Source: Okeania sp. SIO1I7 | GTDB lineage: Bacteria > Cyanobacteriota > Cyanobacteriia > Cyanobacteriales > Microcoleaceae | Reading direction: 5' to 3' | DNA length: 64,000 bases | Assembly (NCBI GenBank): GCA_010672585.1 | Contig: JAAHGF010000021.1 | Coordinates: 87,470 to 151,469, forward strand | Shown here: positions 38,583 to 48,435 of the stretch, one piece after another | Layout: every line of letters begins with the position of its first letter | Numbering within the stretch: the first letter of the stretch is position 1 | Notes under the pieces: generated by a model | What the model was told of the DNA's origin: nothing | Seen by the model: only the letters and a program-made list of their open reading frames with translations | Databases searched by the model: none | Translations under genes and position numbers: made by a program

Positions 38583-38646
38583 ATCCTCCCCGGCCTAAAG
38601 GCACGGGGATTCCTACCGAGCCTTAGCTCCTCGGTGGGTTGACACT
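38583..38646 (-). mobile_element. right end of the tnpB element
   Basis: On the minus strand, after the tnpB stop: ACCGAGGAGCTAAGGCTCGG hairpin, AGGAATCCCCGTGCC, then GGCCGGGGAGGATGTCAATG. This matches the terminal part of the three solo modules and is where the TnpB-associated guide RNA scaffold of such elements lies. Confidence 0.6.
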
Positions 38647-38880
38647 TCATTTACTGCTGCTACCGTAGGCGGTAGTCTTACGCTTGCCTCCACGTCCGTT
38701 TTTTGTCTCGGACTGCCCGCCCGCGACTAATATATTTATTGCTGCATTCTCATCTCTATCATGTTTTGCACCACAGTTGAGACACTCCCATTCTCGCACC
38801 TTCAGGTCTAGCTTGCCACCTTTAAAGCCACAATTTGAGATTAAAGTCAGTGAAGAAGTCACCCCCTCCACTGCTCTCCA

Positions 38881-38914
38881 GAACGCAGCATGATAGTTTC
38901 CCATCACTGCGCTC
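38881..38914 (-). ncRNA. group II intron domain V
   Basis: A 34-nt hairpin starting GAGCGCAGTGATGG, closed by a GAAA tetraloop and ending TGCTGCGTTC. It has the canonical AGC triad near the 5' side and the standard length. It forms the catalytic metal site of the intron. Confidence 0.85.
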
Positions 38915-38936
38915 CTCAGTAAAACAGCTATTGTCA

Positions 38937-40739
38937 TTAGTACGTCACCACAAGCATATCTTCAATCCATCTGTAATTTGATAGGATGTCTGATAGTTGT
39001 TTGGGCATGGCACTATTACAGCCAGTTTTGCTGCCAGACCTTTCCAAACTTCCGTCTGTTCTGGTCTTTTCATCATGGCAATGCCGATGGAGTAGTTGCC
39101 AGTTTTTGTATTCGTCCTTTCCGCCTTTTGACTTAAGAATGATATGGTCTAACTCTATTACGTCTCCATCCTTAAAGAACAATCCGCATCTGCGCCACTT
39201 CCCTTTTTGCTTTTTCAGCAGCGATGCTGTTCGCTTCGGCATCTGAGGGTGTTTACCCATTCTTGTACTCCAATAAGCTAGGTTCCCATCATAAGGACTG
39301 GCATCGCCTTTAACTTTTATATATTGTTGGCTCTTAAATGAGCCATATTCCACTAAAGTTAAAGGGTTATTTTCCCGTGAGGTAGAAAAGACCCAATTTC
39401 TATTCCCTATTTTTTGCCAATACTTGTTAATCCAGTGTTCGCCTTTGTTGGGGTGTCTTCTCTTTGCCCATCTTCGGAGTTTCCAGTATAATAAGTAATC
39501 CATTCGGTAAAATACCTTTGTTGGACATCCTATGGAAAAATAGTTACACCATCCTCTGATTATGGAATTGAGGTTTTTGATAAGTGCAGCTTGCGGTTTA
39601 GCTTTGTGCTTGTCAATAACTTCTGTGATTTTGGTGTAATGTTCCTTTTGACTTTCTTTGGATGGGGTGATGATTGTGGAAAAACCTAGTATTCGTTTTT
39701 GTGAATCTTTTCCAGATGTATATTTTCCTGCTTTAAACTGTCGGATGTTGAATCCGAGAAAATCGAATCCTGGTTTGTGTCCTTCGTGTTCTTGCAGTGT
39801 ATGGATCAATCTGGTTTTGCTGGGTTTTAATTCTAAACCCATGTCTTTTAACCATTCAGAAATAACTTCTTGACACCTTTGGACAACGGTTAGACTTTCG
39901 TGGATGATAACAAAGTCATCGGCATATCGAATTAGTGTTACGGATTTTCTTCTATTTGGGAGGCTGACCTTACGTCCGCTTTTTTCTCTCATATCAAAAT
40001 CTTTGGCAAGTTCTTTGATTCGATATTCCATCCCGTGGAGGGCTATATTTGCAAGTAAGGGGCTGATGACCCCACCTTGGGGTGTACCCTCAGATGTTGG
40101 AAACAACTCTTTCCCATCCATCACACCAGCTTTTAACCAAGCTCGGATTTGTCTCCGTAGGGTCGGATAGGTATTTAATTTTTCTATGAGTCGTTGATGG
40201 TTGATATTATCGAAACATTTGGCAATGTCTGCATCAAGCACATATTTGGCCTTTTGATTTATTGCTATAAAAATTGCTTCGATTGCATCTTGACATGAGC
40301 GCCCTGGCCTGAAACCGTATGAAGACGGTTCAAATCGGGCTTCCCATTCTGGTTCTAAGGCCATTTTTACTAGCCCTTGCAATGCGCGGTCGTACATGGT
40401 CGGTATTCCCAAAGGTCTTTTTTCATCCTTACCTGGTTTCGGAATCCATACTCTCCGAGTGGGTTTTGCCTTTGAGCCTATTTTTAGTTGATTTACCAGG
40501 ATGACACCTTGCTTTGGGGTCAGCGACTTAATGCCGTCCACACCTGCCGTCTTCCTACCTTGATTGTCTTGGGTTACTCGACGCACCGCTAAACATTTTG
40601 CAGACCATGATTTTGTTAGTAATTTTTGGAGTCTACGAACTGTTCTGACATCTCCACGACGTGACGCTTTGTAAATCCGATGAATGCAACTTAAAGACAC
40701 ATCTTTGGGCTTTTCGCCAGTTGATGTCCCTCCATCCAT
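38937..40739 (-). CDS. ltrA: group II intron reverse transcriptase/maturase with HNH endonuclease
   Basis: 600 residues from ATG 40739. The RT domain (about 85-345) includes VWIPKPGKDEKRPLGIPTM, YGFRPGRSCQDAI, EGTPQGGVISPLLANI and the catalytic YADDF. Maturase domain X follows (about 360-470). An HNH endonuclease closes the protein (CGLFFKDGDVIELDHIILKS, then HRHCHDEK). It promotes splicing and target-primed retrohoming of its intron. No frame damage is visible, so the intron may still be mobile. It is encoded within the intron (domain IV); its stop lies 22 nt before domain V. Confidence 0.95.
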   Translation of the reverse strand: MDGGTSTGEKPKDVSLSCIHRIYKASRRGDVRTVRRLQKLLTKSWSAKCLAVRRVTQDNQGRKTAGVDGIKSLTPKQGVILVNQLKIGSKAKPTRRVWIPKPGKDEKRPLGIPTMYDRALQGLVKMALEPEWEARFEPSSYGFRPGRSCQDAIEAIFIAINQKAKYVLDADIAKCFDNINHQRLIEKLNTYPTLRRQIRAWLKAGVMDGKELFPTSEGTPQGGVISPLLANIALHGMEYRIKELAKDFDMREKSGRKVSLPNRRKSVTLIRYADDFVIIHESLTVVQRCQEVISEWLKDMGLELKPSKTRLIHTLQEHEGHKPGFDFLGFNIRQFKAGKYTSGKDSQKRILGFSTIITPSKESQKEHYTKITEVIDKHKAKPQAALIKNLNSIIRGWCNYFSIGCPTKVFYRMDYLLYWKLRRWAKRRHPNKGEHWINKYWQKIGNRNWVFSTSRENNPLTLVEYGSFKSQQYIKVKGDASPYDGNLAYWSTRMGKHPQMPKRTASLLKKQKGKWRRCGLFFKDGDVIELDHIILKSKGGKDEYKNWQLLHRHCHDEKTRTDGSLERSGSKTGCNSAMPKQLSDILSNYRWIEDMLVVTY

Positions 40740-42459
40740 ACATCGGCTTTGGTTCCGTGTTCATAACTTGAGATTGCTACTTGTAGCTTTACATTCCGTA
40801 TTACCGTGAGTCCGTCTGCATATCCTCATCATTACAATGAGGTGTTGGCTTCTGACTCAATCTTTCCCATCTATATACCTACACCTGTGGTAGATTTTCC
40901 GTCTTAGCTGACTACTTAATCAATCGACCTTGACTAAGAGTAATAAATGGGTTACTTCGTTCCAAATAACCATTGGTTTGTTCCTTTAGGATGATACTCT
41001 CCGCCTATATTTGGGAAACACATATCAGATTGAGACCTGACCTCTCTGACTCCCTTAGTTTTTGCCTTTTTGGGACTCAAGCGTGTATCAACCTATTTCA
41101 CTGGTTTTCACTCAAGACGGTTCGGACGTATCTTTGTATTCCTATCCATGAGAACTTGCTAAGGTGGCATTGACTCCAGGTTGAGTTGCCTTTACCCTTT
41201 CATCCCTGCTTCAAAGATTGATGGCTAGTCGCTACTTTGAGGGAAAGTGTTTTCACTCCTGTGTCTGGAGGATTGGACTTGAGTGTTCTAGGATACTTAC
41301 TCGCACCAATATGGTTATTTAGTTGTCATCTGTTGAGGATTAAAGTGCGAACTCTACCTTATCGGTTACTCAACACAAGCCAATCATCCCCCTATTTCTA
41401 GGTTTCGACTGAACGAATCGCACCAAATTTGAGAAGTAGGCTCCCAACGACTAATTACTCTAAAATCACGACCATATTTTTCTGCTTTTCCTTCTAGGAA
41501 TGTCCGGAATTGTCTCCAACCTAAATCTGATACCCACCCCTCTTGCTCCCCTCCCAGGAGGGGATGGGGGTGGGTTACGGTTTTTAACCATTCCAGAAAC
41601 GTTTAAATCTTCTAAAACAATTGTTTGGTTTTCACGAATTATTTCAGTGGATAATTTATGTAGAAAGTCTGTTCTTGTATCTTTCAGTTTTGCATGGAAT
41701 TTAGCTACTCTAATCCGTGTTTTTTCATACCTTTTTGACCCTTTAGTTTTATGAGATAATGACTTACTTAACTTTCTTAATTTCTTAATTCGTTTCTTCA
41801 GAGGCTTAGGAGCATCAACCTTTCTACCATCGCTAAATGTAGCAAAAGTTTTAATACCTAAATCTATACCTACTGAATTATCAGTTTTAGGTAAGATTTC
41901 TGGTTGTATTTCTACTACAAAACTCAAGAAATATCTATGAGCTGAATCTTTGATTACTGTTACTGATGATGGAGGAGCAGGTAACTCTCTTGACCATACA
42001 ATTTTCAGCTTTCCAATCTTGGCTAAATAGATTTTATGTTGACCAGCTTTAAACCCTCCCTTTGTAAACCTAGCAGTCTGTTTTGATTTCCTGCTTTTGA
42101 ATTTAGGAGGTTTAACAGGCTTACCTTTTCTCTTTCCTTGAGTTGATTTAAAAAAGTTAGAGCAACGCCTGGTTTAAATCATTCAATGATTGCACCCACC
42201 CCCATCCCCTCCTGGGAGGGGAGCAGAGGGGTGGGTAGAAACCTCTGACAACCATTGTCTTTCTTCAGTCTTTTTAGCTTGAGTAATAAAAAGCTTTTGT
42301 AGCTCTGAATTAGTAGATTTCTTTTCTCCTGATTTATACCCCTGTTGGCAGAAAGCTAGACTATCATTCCAGACCACACGGACACAGCCAAATAGCTTGG
42401 CGCTCTCGGTATTTTTGTCCCGGCGTTGGATATATACGGTACTTAAATCTAGCTTTCAT

Positions 42460-42889
42460 AACTTGACTTTCAAAATAATAATATAATAACATATTTATAG
42501 ACAAAAATCAACTAAAAAATCGCCCTAGAAGGGCGAGGCTTGAAACCCATTTTTCTGGTCATTCAATCAATATTTCTGACTACTGATTGAATATGCAGTT
42601 TGAAGTTCTCTGCCGTTAAATGGGAGATTTTAACGAAGTCAGAAGTCAGAAGTCAGATAGGGGAGCCGTCGGATTGGCGAGGTACAGAAGTTATTTTTGT
42701 AACGGGGATTTGAGAAAAGCTCCAAAAATATTTCGCCTTAAAAGGCGGGGTTTTAGACCCATGTTATTTTGATAATTGGGAGACCCCTTGCCGAATCAAG
42801 TATATTCAAAAAAGTGTTTGGACAAGAGTGGAGCGATCGCTCATCAGCTATAATTGTCCTTTTTTCTTCGACATACCACAAAGTTGTCA
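42460..42889. repeat. spacer with AAGGCGGGG/CGCCCTAGAAGGGCG hairpins
   Basis: Holds small palindromic modules (CGCCCTAGAAGGGCG near 42520; CGCCTTAAAAGGCGGGG near 42730), AGTCAGAAGTCAGA units and a GAGCGATCGCTC palindrome near 42834. No gene. Confidence 0.45.
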
Positions 42890-43188
42890 ATCTATCAAAC
42901 TGCGGAAAAGTTAGGAGAGAAAAATTTGTCATTTCTGGTTGAGGAAAACAAGACTATTTGTCTCTGAAAGAACGAAATAATCAGTATTTGCAGCGTTAAA
43001 ATTCTCTTCAGCAATACTTACCCTTGGATTTTTCTACCATTTATAGTATCACACCACGGAGGAAAACGGCTAAACATCTTGAAACTTCGTTAGCTGTATC
43101 AGAAAAATTTTCTCCTTTTTTGTCATAAAATCCTGACAAAGTTAAAAATATTCAAAGGAAAATACTAAAAATTATAAGTAAAAGTTAA
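42890..43188 (+). pseudogene. decayed reading frame of unknown family
   Basis: One frame reads through ~100 codons broken by three stops: VNLSNCGKVRREKFVISG*, then GKQDYLSLKERNNQYLQR*, then NSLQQYLPLDFSTIYSITPR ... EKFSPFLS*, then NPDKVKNIQRKILKIISKS. Two of the stops are TAA followed by AAT, as if CAA had mutated. Not recognised; could be chance, but the coherent polar/hydrophobic pattern suggests an old gene. Confidence 0.3.
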
Positions 43189-44290
43189 GTATTCAACTGA
43201 TTTTGAAATATAGAAGCTTTTGAAGCGATCGCTTTATTAAGACGTAAGCATTCAGCGGTCAGCAGTCAGCTATCAGCTATAAGTTATTAAGTCATTATCT
43301 TGGAAGAAGGAATTATAGCGCTGTGCGCAGGCAACAGGCAACAGGCAACAGGCAACAGCGGTGCGACCCCGCGACGACGCCAGCTCGCTTGCGGAACGCT
43401 GACCAAGAGAGGGAATGCGCACTCCTGTGAGGCAACAGGGGGAATAAATTGCTTATAATATAAGACTTTTAGCTATTTGGCCTCTCCTGCAATTTGTAAA
43501 TATACCAGCGCTCATTGCTATAGCTGAATACTAATAGCTGTTTGCGCAGCATTCCGCAGAAAATGCTTACCAAAGGACATGGTTCATTAATGGATAATGG
43601 ATAATTACCTTTCCCTTTTAGGGAGAGGATTGAGCAATATGGATAATTATTGCTCTACTGATTAACTGTCAAAGCCTTTATCTGTAAATATTTGAGGATT
43701 TTTAGAGTGAAAAAAGGTGCAAGGTTTTTGGTCTAAAAAGCTAAAAAAGTTAGAATTCTGAGTAGATAAGGATAGAAAAATCAAGGGATATTTCTTTCTC
43801 CTAACTCCTCTAAATTCTGAATTCTTTTTGCGAAGCATTCCGCAGGAAATTATAGTAAATACCTTTCCCTAAAAAGGAGAGGATTGAGCAATATGGATAA
43901 TTATTGCTCTACTGACTAACTTTCAAAGGCTTTATCTGTAAATATTTGAGGATTTTTAGAGTGAAAAAAGGTGCAAGGTTTTCGGTCTAAAAAGCTAAAA
44001 AAGCTAGAATTCTGAGTAGATAAGGATAGAAAAATCAAGGGATATTTCTTCCTCCTAATTCCTCTAAATTCTGAATTCTTTTTGCGAAGCATTCCGCAGA
44101 AAATTCTAAATTCTTAATTATATCTAACTCTTCTAAATTCTGATAAATTCTTAATTCTAAATTCTGAATTCTATTCTCCTGACTCCTACCCTCACTCATA
44201 AGACTTCCATAAGCAAACCCTAAATAGTTATGGAAAATCAATATTTGCATTTGTAGGTATTATGTGAGCGTAAAAATATTTTATGGAATT
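43189..44290. repeat. repeat-dense spacer
   Basis: Contains GGCAACA tandem units (43328-43358) with a GC-rich CGACGACGCCAGC tail, the TATAGCA element (43459-43522), and two tandem copies of an ~240-bp block (43609-43850 and 43860-44090: AGGAGAGGATTGAGCAATATGG...GCGAAGCATTCCGCAG) related to the TAGGGTTTGCTGA MITE family. No gene. Confidence 0.6.
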
Positions 44291-45295
44291 ATGACTTCTC
44301 CTAAAATAAATAAGCAGAATCAGGTACAACAAAGTGTTCAAGAAAAAATACAGATAGCTAAGTATAACAAACTTAAGGAGTTAGATTTAAGTGGAAATAC
44401 ATTAACAACATTACCAGAATCAATCACTAAACTCACCAATTTAACTACACTTGATTTAAGTGATAATAAATTAATAGAATTACCGGAATCAATCTCTCAG
44501 CTCACCAACTTAACTACACTTGATTTAAGTGATAATAAATTAATAGAATTACCGGAATCAATCTCTAAGCTCACCAACTTAACTACGCTTTATTTAAGAT
44601 ATAATAAATTAACAATATTACCGGAATCAATCTCTAAACTCACCAACTTAACTACGCTTTATTTAAGATATAATAAATTAACAATATTACCGGAATCAAT
44701 CTCTAAACTCACCAACTTAACTACGCTTTATTTAAGATATAATAAATTAACAATATTACCGGAATCAATCTCTAAACTCACCAACTTAACTACGCTTTAT
44801 TTAAGATATAATCCCCTAGAAAATCCACCAATAGAAATTGCTGTACAAGGAATAGAAGCAATTATAAAATATTTACAACAAATAGAAGAAGAAGGAACAG
44901 ATTATCTCTATGAAGCCAAATTACTAATTATTGGAGAAGGCGGGGCTGGTAAAACGACTCTAGCTAAGAAAATTCAAAACTCAAAATATAAACTAAAAGA
45001 AGAAGATTCAACTAAAGGAATTGAAGTTTATCAGTGTAAATTTAAGATAACAAATCAACATAATTTTCAGATGAATATTTGGGATTTTGGCGGACAATAA
45101 ATTTATCATGCTACTCACCAATTTTTTCTGACCAAACGCTCCCTATATATTCTTGTAGCTGATACTCGTAAAGAAGATACAGACTTCTATTATTGGCTGA
45201 GTATAGCAGAATTGTTGAGTGATAATAGCCCTTTATTAATTATCAAAAATGAGAAACAAGTGAGTGACATTTGTAAATTAGAGTATTTCCGTTAG
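44291..45295 (+). pseudogene. ROCO-type leucine-rich-repeat GTPase, nonsense-interrupted and truncated
   Basis: Start ATG 44291 (MTSPKINKQNQVQQ). Seven 23-residue LRRs of the form LTNLTTLxLxxNKLxxLPESISK are followed by a Roc GTPase: P-loop GEGGAGKTTLAKK, STKGIEV, and IWDFGGQ. TAA at 45098 interrupts where the family reads GGQE. The same frame then continues IYHATHQFFLTKRSLYILV, DTDFYYWLSIAELLSDNSPL and IIKNEKQ to 45295. The COR and later domains are missing. LRR units starting at 44583, 44652, 44721 and 44790 are practically identical at DNA level (69-bp period), so the expansion is recent. Confidence 0.85.
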
Positions 45296-45602
45296 CAATT
45301 AATACCCAAAAATTACTGTCTAGTGAGTAGAAAACTTATGATAGAGCTTGCTGATTAAATCTAAAAGCATTGACATATAAAGACAAATGCTTTTTTGGAG
45401 TCGAATTGCAGTGTGCCTGTTTCAGTCTAAAACACTCAAAAAGTTAGTATTTTAGGCATAGAGTTAGACAGAAAAATCCCAAATTGACAATTGTTACCCA
45501 AATAATTAAGGTTTAAAGCCTCTCCTTTAAAGAAGAAACAAGAAAAAATTTTTATTATTAGTCAATCAATTCCGTTTTCACTATCGAAGTAATTATTAAT
45601 TA
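45296..45602. repeat. spacer with MITE fragment and heptamers
   Basis: A fragment of the GCTTGCTGATTAAAT family begins near 45347, followed by an AAGCCTCTCCTTTAAAG module and TAATTAT heptamers (from 45592) that run into the next gene's end. No gene. Confidence 0.5.
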
Positions 45603-46475
45603 TTAATTATTAATTATTAATTGCTGAATCATACGTTCTGCCTGAGAAGCATAACCACCACCGAATAAATTAAAATGATTGAGAATATGATACAAATTAT
45701 AAAGACTTTTACGTTGTTGATAACCATCATCTAAAGGCCAGGCTTGATTATAACCACGATAAAAAGCACTGGGAAAACTACCAAATAATTCAGTCATAGC
45801 AATATCAACTTCGCGATCGCCCCAATAAGTTGCCGGGTCGAAAATTACTGGTTCCCCATCCACAGTTACTCCAGCATTTCCTCCCCACAAGTCACCGTGA
45901 ACCAGAGAAGGTTGTGGTTGATGACCTGCCAATAATTCTGGAATGATTTTTAGTAGGCGATCGCTCTGACGAAAACTGCCACCCCGACGTTTTGCCAACT
46001 TGAGCTGATAACCAATGCGGTTTTCTGCCCAAAATTCTGCCCAGTCTGCATTCCAAGTATTAATCTGCGGTGTGGAACCGATAGTATTGTTAATGTCCCA
46101 ACCGAATTCACTTTTTCCTTCATAGTGATGTAAAGCTGCTAATTTACGTCCCATCTCTTCCCAAGATTTATCCTCACCGCGACCACCCAAGTCTAACCAT
46201 TCCAAGACAATATAAGAATTATTTCCCTCTGTTCCAGAGCATAAAGGTTTTGGAACTCGAATAGCCTGAGTTTCCCACATTTGCTTTAACCCCAAAGCTT
46301 CTGCTTCAAACATTGCTATCTGGGAAGCTTGATTAAGTTTGACAAAATAATTGCGACTGCCATTAGTTAGTTTATAACCACTGTTGATGCAACCTCCACC
46401 AACTGAATGATAGTCACTGACTTCAAAATTTTCGGCCGTTACTTGAGTGATATGTTCGGCAATTTTTTTCCACAT
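45603..46475 (-). CDS. fructosamine kinase family protein
   Basis: 290 residues from ATG 46475. Aminoglycoside-kinase fold: VGGGCINSGYKLTNG near the N-terminus, NYFVKLN (ATP Lys), catalytic loop SLVHGDLWGGNAG (about 192-204), and metal-binding VIFDPATYWGDREVDIAM. Phosphorylates fructosamine or ribulosamine adducts so that glycated proteins can be repaired; cytoplasmic. The last residues (LIINN) and the stop are encoded by a TAATTAT heptamer repeat, so the native C-terminus may have been altered. Confidence 0.92.
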   Translation of the reverse strand: MWKKIAEHITQVTAENFEVSDYHSVGGGCINSGYKLTNGSRNYFVKLNQASQIAMFEAEALGLKQMWETQAIRVPKPLCSGTEGNNSYIVLEWLDLGGRGEDKSWEEMGRKLAALHHYEGKSEFGWDINNTIGSTPQINTWNADWAEFWAENRIGYQLKLAKRRGGSFRQSDRLLKIIPELLAGHQPQPSLVHGDLWGGNAGVTVDGEPVIFDPATYWGDREVDIAMTELFGSFPSAFYRGYNQAWPLDDGYQQRKSLYNLYHILNHFNLFGGGYASQAERMIQQLIINN

Positions 46476-46768
46476 ATATATATATAGTCCTATATTTAAT
46501 AATTGTTTTTTTAAAAGCTAAAAATTAGCTATTTTGCTATACGCAATAGTATAATAAAAGTTATACATAAATATAGTCATATATAGTCAAGTGATGTCAA
46601 ATATCTCCGTTTACTTGCATAAAAGAGCTACTAAATATTTGACAAAATTTAATAACTCAAAGGCCAGATGTTTAATATTATAATGAAATTGGCTGGTAAT
46701 TCCAGACTAAATAAAAATAAAAATTCCTAAGTTCTCGAATCCTAATATAATTTTAACCCCTTGATTTA
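46476..46768. other. spacer upstream of the second tnpB pseudogene
   Basis: AT-rich. It includes ATATAGTCATATATAGTCAAG and a GTCAAATATCTCCG...ATATTTGAC inverted pair that may mark the left end of the following IS element. Confidence 0.35.
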
Positions 46769-47594
46769 TGAAATTAGTTGAGAGACATATCCCATACAAA
46801 AAATCATCGGTTTTATGATGAAATTGACAGACTATGTTTCTTGTCGAAAAATCTTTATAACTATGCCAATTATTTAGTTCGTCAATCTTTCATCTTTGAA
46901 AATAATTATCGTCACTATTACGACCTGCAAAAAACACTCTCTACTCAATCAGATTATCAAGTAATACCAGCTAAAGTCTCTCAACAAATCTTGATAATTT
47001 TAGATAGAAACACCCAAAAGCTTTTTAGCAGCAAACGAAGTTTATAAACACCAAGCCATCAAAGTTTAAATCTCGTCCTCGTCTTCCTGGATATAAAAAT
47101 AAAGTAAAGGGAAGAAATATTGTAGTTTATACCACACAAGCCATCAGCAAGAAGCAATTAAAACAAGGAATTATTAATCCCAGTAAAACAGGGATTTATC
47201 TAAAAACATTAGTACCTACTTCACAAATTAAACAAGTTCGTCTCATTCCTAGACTTAATCATTATGTAATTGAGGTCATTTATGAAGCGATGGAGAAACA
47301 ATACGAGCTAGAGAAAAATCGTTGTGCCAGTATTGATATAGGATTAAACAACTTACCTACATTAACCTTTAATAAGCGCCGGAATCAAACCCAAGAGTGA
47401 TCAATGGCAGACCGTTAAAATCTATAAATCAATACTACAACAAAGTTAAGAGTTCCTTACAATCTCAACTCAAAGAAAATCAATGGAGTAAGAGGCTGAA
47501 AAAGCTTTGCAATAAAAGAGAATTTAAAATCAACGATTATCTTCATAAATCATCTCGTTTGATTATTAATGCCCTGATTAATCAGAAAAGTTGA
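46769..47594 (+). pseudogene. second tnpB (IS200/IS605 family) pseudogene
   Basis: ATG 46769 begins MKLVERHIPYKK. After a frameshift: FYDEIDRLCFLSKNLYNYAN, then SDYQVIPAKVSQQILIILD. Then another frame: KFKSRPRLPGYKNKVKGRNI, KRCASIDIGL-type RuvC segment (CASIDIGLNNLPTLTF), and finally FKINDYLHKSSRLIINALIN before a stop. The C-terminal half with the RuvC Glu and zinc ribbon is absent, replaced by a tandem repeat array. Family differs from the intron-bearing tnpB. Confidence 0.8.
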
Positions 47595-48203
47595 AAAAAT
47601 CTCTATTGCTACATACGCAATAGTAGAGACTCAACTCTTCACAGAAACTGAACTAGAAGTGATTTCTATTTCCCAGACCAGGAAAATCTGACTCCTGAAC
47701 AGCTATTAATTTTTATATTTTTAAAAGTTGAAAAAATCTCTATTGCTACATACGCAATAGTAGAGACTCAACTCTTCACAGAAACTGAACTAGAAGTGAT
47801 TTCTATTTCCCAGACCAGAAAAATCTGACTCCTGAACAGCTATTAATTTTTATATTTTTAAAAGTTGAAAAAATCTCTATTGCTACATACGCAATAGTAG
47901 AGACTCAACTCCTCACAGAAACTGAACTAGAAGTGATTTCTATTTCCCAGACCAGAAAAATCTGACTCCTGAACAGCTATTAATTTTTATATTTTTAAAA
48001 GTTGAAAAAATCTCTATTGCTACATACGCAATAGTAGAGACTCAACTCCTCACAGAAACTGAACTAGAAGTGATTTCTATTTCCCAGACCAGAAAAATCT
48101 GACTCCTGAACAGCTATTAATTTTTATATTTTTAAAAGTTAAAAAAATCTCTATTGCTACATAGGCAATAGTAGAGACTCAACTCCTCACAGAAACTGAA
48201 ACG
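47591..48203. repeat. 137-bp tandem repeat array, about 4.5 units
   Basis: Units begin at 47591, 47728, 47865, 48002 and 48139 (partial), with an exact 137-bp period and only a few substitutions. Each carries a strong hairpin: GTTGA...CTCTATTGC-TACATAC-GCAATAGTAGAG..TCAAC. The array begins in the last codons of the tnpB pseudogene. Confidence 0.9.
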
Positions 48204-48379
48204 GCAAATAATCAATTCCGTAACTATATAGCGCTGTAGTGGAAAATTATCTCCATAAATTATCAATTATTCCCCTCCACCGGAGGGGTTAGGAGTGGGT
48301 TCCCTGTTCCCTGTTCCCTCTTTTCTTAGAGATATCTAGTCTATATCGACTTGCAAATATAAGTTGTTTAAATTAATAA

Positions 48380-48404
48380 AGCAGGCTTTTCCTAAAAACC
48401 TGCT
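48380..48404 (-). terminator. intrinsic terminator of the 48436 gene
   Basis: On the minus strand AGCAGG-(13 nt)-CCTGCT is followed by TTATTAATTT. It lies 32 bases past the stop codon. Confidence 0.55.
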
Positions 48405-48435
48405 GTCTGGAATACTGACTAATAATTTCGCCTAA

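Larger units (their letters stand above)
38840..41423 (-). mobile_element. group II intron inserted in the tnpB zinc-ribbon codons
   Basis: 5' end GTGCGATTCG at 41423, directly after exon ...CTCAAATTTG. 3' end ...CTGACTTTAAT at 38840, directly before exon CTCAAATTGTGGC. Joining the exons gives codons Q-I-C-S-N-C-G-F, the expected TnpB zinc ribbon, which fixes both borders. Domain V is a 34-nt hairpin at 38881-38914. Domain VI ends with a bulged A 8 nt from the 3' splice site. The reverse transcriptase is at 38937-40739. Length 2,584 nt; apparently complete. Confidence 0.9.
38647..42459 (-). pseudogene. tnpB: tnpB (IS200/IS605 family), frameshifted and interrupted by a group II intron
   Basis: Starts at ATG 42459 (MKARFKYRIYPTPGQ). 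Pieces in order: VRVVWNDSLAFCQQGYKSG; KPVKPPKFKSRKSKQTARF; SVGIDLGIKTFATFSDG (RuvC Asp); NQTIVLEDLNVSGMVKNR (RuvC Glu); GWRQFRTFLEGKAEKYGRDF; and RWEPTSQIC. The exon stops at 41424. The 3' exon (38839-38647) resumes SNCGFKGGKLDL..., ECLNCGAKHDRDENAAINIL. Breaks: a shift near 42410 at a CGAGAGCGC string, and two CCCACCCC palindrome insertions (near 42195 and 41550), the latter shifting frame. TnpB is a guide-RNA-directed nuclease; this copy is dead. Confidence 0.88.

Noticed and set aside
38647..38937. Independent zinc-ribbon gene starting MTIAVLLRS
   Set aside because: Its first ~33 codons are intron domains V-VI; the rest is the 3' exon of tnpB.
39658..40504. Plus-strand reading frames
   Set aside because: Shadows of the intron reverse transcriptase on the opposite strand.
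47591..48203. CRISPR array or phage iterons
   Set aside because: The full 137-bp unit is identical between copies with no variable spacer; no replication gene adjacent.
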